Source: Mixophyes australis
Lineage: Eukaryota; Chordata; Amphibia; Anura; Limnodynastidae
Assembly: GCA_036250195.1 (NCBI GenBank)
Contig: JAVHZZ010000005.1
Coordinates: forward strand, 187,156,948-187,220,947
Length of the DNA stretch: 64,000 nt
Reading direction: 5' to 3'
Shown here: in pieces, positions 56,142-64,000 of the stretch
How the letters are laid out: each line of letters opens with the position of its first letter
How positions within the stretch are numbered: position 1 is the stretch's first letter
Position numbers and translations under genes: made by a program
Notes under the pieces: generated by a model
Seen by the model: the letters and a program-made list of their open reading frames with translations, nothing else
Told to the model about the DNA's origin: nothing
The model's database searches: none

Positions 56142-58325
56142 GTATCTCTCCAAGTAATTCATATAACTTAATCATGTTTACAATAGCTATGTGCAGAAAT
56201 TTGTATTTCTTCCTCCAAGTACAAGTCTGGTTTAAGTGCTGCTTACTAATGATGATGGCTGTGTATGCATGCTATAACAGGAGTATGCAATCAGTTACAA
56301 CTGTAAAAATGAATGTTATGCACAGTAGACATTGAAAACATCCTAATAAATATATTGTTTTTATTTTGTAATGTTTTAACTGCTACGCTCCCTCTCCTCC
56401 ACTGCATGCCTACCTCTAACTCACTTCTTCAACCTGTCTCTCTTCATTAGCACATTTCCATTCTCCTTTAAGCATGCGCTCATCTCACCTACTCTAAAGA
56501 AACCATCTCTCGATCCAGCCTCTGTCTCCAACTACCGCCTTATTTCTCTCCTCTTCTTTGCCTCCAAACTAATTGAGCGATTAGTGTAAAAATGCCTGTC
56601 TCACAATTCTTTCCTTTCATTCCATTCTCGACTGCAAACAGGCTTCAGCCCCCAACATTCTACTGAAACTGCTCTCACAAAAATGACTAATGATCTACTT
56701 ACTGCAAAGTTTAATGGTAATTTCTCCATACTCGTTCTCCTGGACCTCTCTGCTACTTTTGATATTGTTGATCGCCCTCTTCTCCTACTCACCCATTGGC
56801 CTTCGTGACACAGTTCTTTTCTTGTTCACGTCCTACCTATCGAACCGCTCCTTTAGTGTTTCTACCTTTGGCACATCCTCCCCTCCATTCCCACTATCTG
56901 TTGGGGGTCCCACAAGGCTCTGTTCTTGGCCCTTTACTTTTTTCATTTTACACCTCTGCTCGTGGGGCACTAATTCGCTCATTCGGCCTTCAATACCACC
57001 TCTACGCTGATGACACCCAAATCTATATCTCCTCCCCCGACCTCTTTCTGTACTATCTTGTGTAACCAACTGTCTTTCTGCTATCTTCACATGGATGTCC
57101 CAAGGCTACCTAAAGCTCAACATGTCCAAAACAGAGCTTATTATCTTCCCTCCTGCCAGAGTAACCACCTGCCCTCAAATCTCCCTTACTGTCAATAACA
57201 CCTCAATTTCCTCAGTTTCCCAAGCCTGCTGCCTTTGTGTCACACTTGACTCCGCCCTCTGCTTTATTCCTCACATCAAGACCCTCTCCAAAATATGCCC
57301 TTTTCTTGCTCATCATACTACCAAAACTTTTCACCATTCTCTCATTATCTGCCATCGTGACTATTGCAACCTCCTGCTTTCCTGACACCCATATATCCAC
57401 ACTTCAATCCATCCTAAATGCTGATGCAAGACTGATCTTCCTCTCTCGCCACTCCACATCCTGCTGCACTACTTTGCAAATCCCTACACTGGCTCCCGGT
57501 GCCCTCCAGAATCAAATTCTAATTACTTACCCTTGCCTACAAAGCCCTCAACAACACTACCCCTGCATACATCTCAAATCTTATATCAAAATACTCTCCC
57601 TCCCGCCCTCTTAGATCTACCTCTGACCTTTGCCTTGTCTTGTCTCTGGTAACCACCTCTCACTCCCGCCTACAAGACTTCTCCTGTGCTGCTCTCTACT
57701 TATGGAATTCCCTACCACGCTCAATCAGACTTTCCCACAGCCTTCAAATCTTTAGATGCTTTTTGAAAACCCCTTTTTTTTTATTTTTTATTTTTTTATT
57801 ATAGAGGTGACCTTATCCTCAATAACACTATTCACACTAATGCACCCTCACAACTATCCCAATCTCCCCTCTGAAACAAATTTACTCCTCTTATTTCAGC
57901 TGTGCCCTCTTCCACTTAGAATGTAAGCTCTCTAATGAGCAGGGTCCTTCATACCCTTTGTTTTTATGTCTGCATTTATTTTATCTACCTTGTATGTCCC
58001 TGTTTTATGTATGTACTGTTTTCCCTACTGTACGGCGCTGAATAGCAGTGTGGCACCTTACAAATCTAGGATAATAATGTTTTGTCATTAAAGCCTATAT
58101 TATTAACAGGTGACATTAATTGAATAGTTTTTTTCTTTTATGTGCATTCTCTTGAGAATTTATAGCTCTATATTTTTTTTTTAGTAGAGCAGAGCAGACC
58201 TACAAGCGTATTCAGAAGCACAGGTATGCTCCCTGTCGAATTCGGGCATACGTATACCCGTATTATGTGCGTTTTAACACAAACGCACATTGCACTCAGT
58301 ATGTGTCCCTGGATGAATCAGGCCC
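56142..58325. mobile_element. F2-family element, copy 3, split by an L2 LINE
   Basis: TATGCACAGTAGACATTGAA at left of the LINE; GTAGAGCAGAGCAGACCTAC and terminal GGATGAATCAGGCCC at right, as in copy 2. Left terminus not recognisable. Confidence 0.65.
56378..58074 (+). pseudogene. L2-clade LINE ORF2, copy 3, 5'-truncated with 9-bp TSD
   Basis: TAATGTTTT flanks both ends (56369-56377 and 58075-58083), the mark of target-primed retrotransposition. The plus strand encodes RT pieces in changing frames: [30 protein letters not shown] (catalytic YADD kept, about 56995-57045), YLKLNMSKTELIIFPPA. It then runs through the C-terminal region to a 3' UTR with GTAAGCTCTCTAATGAGCAG and TACGGCGCTGAATAGCAG. 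Several frameshifts and stops; non-functional. Confidence 0.92.
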
Positions 58326-58329
58326 TTCA

Positions 58330-58760
58330 TGTGTTGTGTTTTTTACAATACAATCTATTGTACAGCTAATAAGGAAAATAAGGCGTTCTGGGATTTAACA
58401 CTGTAATGGTGGATGCGACATCTTTTGACTCTTTTTATATCCTATTTTTCATGCGCATTTCATGTGTTAACTGCACAAAAGCTGGTAGGTGTGAATAGGT
58501 GCGTACTTATGAAGCCCTAAACCATGCTGAAACTGGGTTTTTTTCCGCATGGTTTAGGCATTTTGTAAGTAAAATATTAATTTTTAAAAAACTTAACACA
58601 GGAGATATCTTGCATGCGCAGTAAACACTCTTGGTCAGAGTCAGGAGTTAACGTTAGACAGAAGTCATCGAAGGGACAGTCTTCTATCGGATACGCTGTA
58701 CCTTCATGACCTCACTAATAAATTGCCCTGTTAATTAATCTGTCATTGGTGCAGTGAAAA
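58330..58760. other. No feature recognised
   Basis: AT-rich. Confidence 0.35.
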
Positions 58761-58765
58761 CGAAC

Positions 58766-58980
58766 AGGGCAAAAGTCACCGCGTTGTTCTTTAGAGGGCC
58801 CACACACTATTGCCGTTACTACAGGAATAGCTGCGCATTATTACGGTAATTTCAACGCTGACTTTTGCACACAGCTCTGTGAGCCACGAGCAAAAATCTG
58901 TGTTAAAATTACTGTAGTAACGGTAATAATGTGCGCCCTGCGTTATCCTAAAGAACAACGCGGGGAATTGAATCTGTCCC
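58766..58980. mobile_element. MITE-B copy with eroded left end
   Basis: CGCGTTGTTCTTTAG near the left is inverted at the right before GGGGAATTGAATCTGTCCC. Inner TTGCCGTTACTACAGG and complement. Confidence 0.75.
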
Positions 58981-58989
58981 TTAGACTTC

Positions 58990-60415
58990 TATATATGGGC
59001 AGGAGCACTTTTACAATACAAATTCTTCATGGTTTATGTTTTGTTGTGTTTTCGCTTTGTTTTTTTTCTTTTCTTAAATCTTTTTGCCCCTAATCCCGTT
59101 TTTATTAAATTGTACAGGTACTACACGGACACTTACACTCAAGGGCAATGATTCATAAGACTTTAATGATGCTGCAGCTATAGTGTGCTCTGTGTGAAAA
59201 CCATACCAATAATAATATGCCCCTTTACTTAATGAGTGCATCACCAACACCTCCATGAAAACTTCTATCTGAATTACATTGTACAGTTACAAATTATAGT
59301 GTATGTGAATTTAATGTCTTCATTGTGTTTGTGCAGCTGCTATAAGATATAAACTGCCTCTGCTTGTCAACCCACTGGAATTGCAGCTGAATATATCAGT
59401 CTGAAAATTGGAGGTATCTTGCGCACACAGATATTTTCTTTTATAGATCTAATTCTATGTTGTACAGTGTTTCAGTGTACATCCTCACATTGCTGACACT
59501 GAACTGTTTAATAAAAAAGGAAAGACACACACTCTGTTCTGGCCCTACATCTTAGTAAATGATATATTTTTGGCATCCCAGTAAACTGGAGAAATTTGAT
59601 ATGAGCTATGGAAAAGCGTTATTTGCTTTTGCATGGGGAAGCATATTTAACAAGCAGAACTTGTACCAGCACAATACCTGTTCTGTTATCGACATCTCAG
59701 GATAGCGATATTAGAACAAGAGCATTCGAAGGATGGTTTATTCTTTGAATAAAGCACTTTTAATGTTTTTTTTAAATATTTTTAATATTTTTTTCTCCTC
59801 CACTTTAGTGGAGCTGGAAGCCTCAGCTTAAGCATGCGCACATCTGTACAGACCGACCGAGCGATTTATTTTTTGGATGATAATTTTTTTTTTTTTCATT
59901 GCACCCAAAAAAAATCTGTCTTATTGCCATGATCTAGTGGCAAATAAACCCCTTGGTTATTAATGTTTTACCTCTTAATACGCATCATATATATCCTAAA
60001 ATTCTGTATATAAACGTATACTGATTGTATAGTTTAGTTCCTGACCACCTGTGTTCTATTCAGCTTACAAATTGAAAATGTATGTGGTTCTATTTTAGTG
60101 AAGGGGATTATTGAAAGGAAAATGTGTTTACACTTTCAATTTAAAGGATTATAAATTTGGAAAAATGTAATCGACCTGCAATACTTGGTAGTCTTGAATT
60201 ACTCTGAAGCAGTAGCTGGTTACATTTTAGGGTAAATTTTAATGACATTGTTCTAGCTGTGACTGCCCTAGAGGCAGGTGTTGAGAGGATCGTACCTGGT
60301 CCCTGGATGCTCTTCTTTCGGTCACGGCAGTGGGACAGAGAACCCATGAGCCCCCAGTATATGTAGGACACCAAATGAAGGAAGTGACGTCCGATTTATT
60401 ATGCAGAAACAAAAC
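58990..60415. other. No gene recognised
   Basis: AT-rich, short frames. Confidence 0.35.
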
Positions 60416-60418
60416 GTC

Positions 60419-60466
60419 ATTGCTAATCATTCTTTGTGCAGAAATGCACAAAGAATGATTAGCAAT
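60419..60466. repeat. Perfect 22-bp-arm hairpin with GAAA loop
   Basis: 60419-60440 and 60445-60466 are exact reverse complements (arms contain AATCATTCTTTGTGCA). Confidence 0.9.
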
Positions 60467-61075
60467 ACGTAAACTCTGAATACGGTGTTCACAGGCCTGA
60501 GCTAATAGAGATGTCAGTTACTGTACTTTATAGTGCATTTATCTTGGCCGTTGCTATGGGTAGCACTATCGGGCATTACTTTCAGAATAACAAAGGCAAT
60601 AACAAAATTCCTATATGTCAATACTTTTATAATGTAACAGTTTGGTTACAACAATGCTTCACAGTACCTTTTGATAACCATCACATGTCCGGAGACTCAA
60701 CAGCGTTCTACGCTGCAGCCGTAATACTCTAATCCTGGAATATGAGGTCATATAAACAGTCTAAGAATCCAGTAATACAGTTCTAGTCCCTAACACCAAG
60801 AACATTAATTTCCAACAATGCACCACTAGCAAATGATATCAGTCAATGAATTCTCTTTAATGAATACTTGCTCTGCAGAGCTAATTAGCATAAATGTTTT
60901 AACTTGCTAGACTTTTGTAAGTGTACCTGTTAGAACCGGACAGGAGGCACTTTTATTATAATGGAGGCACACAATTATAATGGCAATCTTGTAACTTCAG
61001 TACAGCAATCAAAAACAAAAGTTAACTGTCTCAGGTATAACACAATGCAGTGTGTTGACCGGGCTATTATCACGG

Positions 61076-61333
61076 GTAGGGTACTAAATTCCGACAGTGG
61101 AAATGACGACAGTTAACGAGTCAACATGAAAATGTCAGCAGGCTAAATGCTTACACTTCCATTGTGGGAACAGCTTAAAAATGTCAACAGTTTGATTGTC
61201 GACATTCACAATGCTGACATTAAAAGACCAATGTCAGCGGCTATCAAACTGTCGACATTTTCAAGCTGTCCCCGCAATGGGAAGTGTAAGACAGGTTAAT
61301 TAACGACATTTCCACTATCGGAATTGTGACCGC
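61076..61333. mobile_element. Fold-back MITE (TIR GGGTACTAAATTCCGACAG)
   Basis: Left ATTCCGACAGTGGAAATG pairs with right CATTTCCACTATCGGAAT. Inner GCTTACACTTCCATTGTGGG pairs with CCGCAATGGGAAGTGTAAG. Central TGTCGACA words. Confidence 0.8.
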
Positions 61334-61339
61334 ATCTGA

Positions 61340-62035
61340 TTATCACTGTGCTTTAATCTGATCTTGCAGGAAGAAGTCAGCTGTGATGCTGTTCTTTGAT
61401 TAGTATGTTTAGTTTATGATAGGTTGCAGGATGCTTCACTTACCATTTACTTTCAAAGTGGGCACTGGTGATTTAAATTTACAATTCAAGTATTTCTGGG
61501 GGTCATGCTGTGTGTAGTAGTAGGTTGTGTAATGCTTTTCACTTGTTAAGCAAATGTCTCTGTGAATTTAGCTCACAGCTCTTAAAATGTAAGATGTACT
61601 GTAAAGTGACGGAGAATGCATAGTCAGTTTGATTACACAGACCTGTTTTCTGTTGTGTAGATAGTTTTCGGCTCCATCTTCACCATCACTGGTGTCCGCT
61701 CTTGTCTTTAGTGACAGCCTCTGTGTAGCCACTATAATGAAGTCTTTGCACATGCAGTATTATGGCTGTCAGCACACTTTAATAGTCTGCAGCTGTCTAG
61801 CTCTCGGTAACGGCACTTGCATGACAAAATGTCTCCAATACTCATTCACTCTGAGGCTCCTCCTCTCAACATGTAAATGATAAAGGTGTTTTGGGGGTTA
61901 TACAGCACTGACCATAGCTAAAATAAAGTAAATTAATCATTCTCCAATTTATAGCGTAAAATAGATGAAAAAAATAAATATATATTCTAGTAAATGATAA
62001 AATATCGGGTGGAATCCAGTCAAGTACAGTATTGG
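61340..62035. other. No gene recognised
   Basis: Short frames only. Confidence 0.35.
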
Positions 62036-62039
62036 TGTA

Positions 62040-63900
62040 AGAACATACACAAACGGTTTTCTATGCTATAATACTTTATTACACATGAAAATAACAAGAA
62101 TAAATGTATATAGCAGAGTAGATTCTGGGATTGGTTCTATTACGTCTAATCTTTTTTTTGTTGATCACTTTTTACAACCTCATGTTTTGACCTTAAGATT
62201 CTATATCCGAGATACTACATATTTTTTGTCCAAATTAGAATCAATAAATTGGGAACCTGATTATGCCTTCCTCATGCTAGAAGTACACACTCTAAATACA
62301 AATATTCCGCATATGAAAGCTGTACAACATATGTTCATTTACTTATATTCTGTTATTTATCCTTACTCACAAATATTTTCTTTTTGACACTATTTTTTAC
62401 AACAATACACTGGGCACGACCATGGGTACCAGGTTCGCTCCGAGCTTTGCTAACATCTATATGGGCCACCTAGAGGAATCCTTCCTCTGGAGCCGCTCTT
62501 TTGTGGTGAACCTTGTATATTATGGCCGATACATAGATGATTTATTTATTATTTGGAAAGGGGGTTCTGAATTGGCACCACAATTTGTTTAATTTCTCAA
62601 CACTAACACAATCTTACTTTCACACATTCTTTTGATTCACAAGAGGTAATTTTCTTGGATGTCACTTTATCAGTTTTCGATAATAAAATCATTTGAAAGA
62701 ATTATACCAAGCCTAATAATACTAATTTTTTACATTTTTCTAGTAGTCATCACAGTCCATGGGTTAAGAATGTCCTGAAAAGCCAAATGAATCGGCTAAG
62801 GCAAAACTATACTTTAAATAAGATTCTTTAATACAGGCAGCAGATTTGTCTGAGTTTTATACGATGAGGCTACACTAATAATCTTGTACAAGATGCAATA
62901 GATTTAGAACCAAGTAAAGAACGCACTTCTGTGGTAAAATATAACACACACCCAACATCGCATGTGATCGAATTACAGGTACCAATCTCCGGAAAAAACT
63001 AAAGAAAGGCGATATGAGGCAAATATAATCAAGATTCTCGGAAATTTTTATCTAAATTCAGTAGTAAATTATTAACAATTAGTACAACTATTATTAATAA
63101 TTCTGATATTTTGAAAGTAGAGCCACTATTGGAACCATTTTTAGATGAGAAGCTTAGGGGCCAATTCAATTCTGCTGCGAATAGCGCGGCGTTAACAGTA
63201 TTACCGTTAATACGGTAATTTTAACCTGGATTTTATCTCGCAGCTCAGGGAGCCGATAGTAAAAATCCACCGTTGAAATTACCGTGTTAAGGGTAATTAT
63301 GCGCAGTTTTACCGTATTAACGGTAGAACTGCTAATGCCGCGCTATTCTTGGCAGAATTGAATGGGCCCCTTAAAGTTGTTTTATGAAAAAATAGCCTAC
63401 AAAACATACTAGCACCCAGTTATTTTAGACAAGTGAATACTTCATCACAAACTACTAATTGGTTCCATTGAAACCTTTAGGATGCTATAACTAATAAACA
63501 AGATTAATTAACATGTAACTTTATAGTCAATAAAGCGAAAGAAGTGAAATTGATGGTAACCAATATTATATTTCCTATTAGACATTTTATTGCAAAACAA
63601 CATATGTAGTGTACGTAAATATATTGAGAGGACCATTAGGTCATTAAAAATTTGGCTTAGAGAAAATGAACGCAATATAAGAATTGTTCTCCAAACACAC
63701 AGTTATACATTTATTTCATGCACATAATCAGAATGATAGTGGTTTGAGATTGTTTAGCATTGAACATCTAAGCAAGACTATAACAGGTGATAGATATTGA
63801 CGCCTCTGTGAGGCAGAAACCATGTGGATTATCAGAAGGCAGACATTAACTTTAGATGGCCTCAATGAAGCTATTTAATTTTATAGACTTTTAGTTCATT
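62040..63900 (+). pseudogene. Penelope-like element: RT and GIY-YIG endonuclease remnants
   Basis: Plus-strand pieces in changing frames: SYIRDTT-like FYIRDTTYFLSKLESI and NTNIPHMKAVQH (about 62190-62330); LGTTMGTRFAPSFANIYMGH (62410-62470) and RYIDDLFIIWKGG (62528-62566), both diagnostic Penelope RT blocks; FLDVTLSVFDNK-type and HSPWVKN segments (62650-62780). The C-terminal GIY-YIG-type part is YIERTIRSLKIWLRENERNI (63620-63680) and CEAETMWIIRRQTLTLDGLN (63806-63866). Stops and shifts throughout; interrupted by a MITE-B. Dead copy, possibly continuing beyond 63900. Confidence 0.85.
63157..63370. mobile_element. MITE-B copy, TSD TTA, inside the Penelope-like element
   Basis: GGGGCCAATTCAATTCTGC at left, reversed GGGGCCCATTCAATTCTGCC at right. 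TTA at 63154-63156 and 63371-63373. Inner fold-back TTACCGTTAATACGGTAA. The TTA TSD fits PIF/Harbinger, but no transposase is present. Confidence 0.9.
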
Positions 63901-64000
63901 CTAAAATTCCTTTACATACCTGTCATTTGGGATGCTAGGTTTATTATTTTGGTACTATAGGGGTGTGCTTGTATATGTGTGTATGCACGTGTGAGCATTC

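Overview
This looks like about 64 kb of vertebrate intergenic DNA, most likely from a frog (anuran amphibian). The basis is the AT-rich background, CpG-rich islands confined to mobile elements, tRNA-headed SINEs sharing a tail with L2-type LINEs, Penelope-like and Tc1-like elements, and many fold-back MITE families that I associate with frog genomes. No host protein-coding exon, rRNA, functional tRNA gene, CRISPR array or prokaryotic feature could be supported. Nearly all long reading frames are pieces of transposons, tandem repeats or chance frames.

Layout. 0-2.5 kb: a hAT-type DNA transposon with an 8-bp target-site duplication (TSD), carrying a solo LTR and two tandem-repeat blocks. 2.5-13.4 kb: sparse, with a MIR-like SINE, a hAT-family copy holding a near-perfect hairpin MITE, and MITE fragments. 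13.4-16.2 kb: a nest of an F2-family DNA element, a hAT copy, an LTR-like block and a truncated L2 LINE. 17.1-18.6 kb: unassigned sequence with a promoter-like core. 19.9-25.5 kb: the centrepiece, a complete minus-strand Ty3/Gypsy chromovirus-type retrotransposon with 696-bp LTRs (5 differences) and a CCTCT TSD. 26-27.8 kb: L1/Tx1-like LINE remnant split by a SINE. 28.2-33.4 kb: a deep nest (SINE, MITE-A, two Tc1-type elements, and a Penelope-like insertion with inverted arms). 34.1-37.6 kb: LTR fragment with internal tandem repeats and an L2 LINE holding a MITE-A. 38-54 kb: microsatellites, hAT-type MITEs, fold-backs, a SINE and LINE tails. 54.8-58.3 kb: F2-family elements, one of which spawned a 37-bp minisatellite; an L2 copy with a 9-bp TSD. 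62.0-63.9 kb: a Penelope-like element with RT and GIY-YIG endonuclease remnants, split by a MITE with a TTA TSD.

How the parts work together. In the Gypsy element, gag is intact and pol lies in the -1 frame behind a G GGA AAC slippery site followed by a predicted pseudoknot. A 10-nt segment at the predicted mRNA start in R is complementary to the sequence just inside the 5' LTR, the arrangement of Tf1/sushi-type self-priming. Each LTR carries two copies of a 13-mer that fits the RFX X-box consensus. Pol has two in-frame TGA codons, so this copy probably cannot move unaided. The SINEs share the L2 3' tail, consistent with mobilisation by L2 machinery. Order of insertion can be read from TSDs and from paralogous empty sites within the window.
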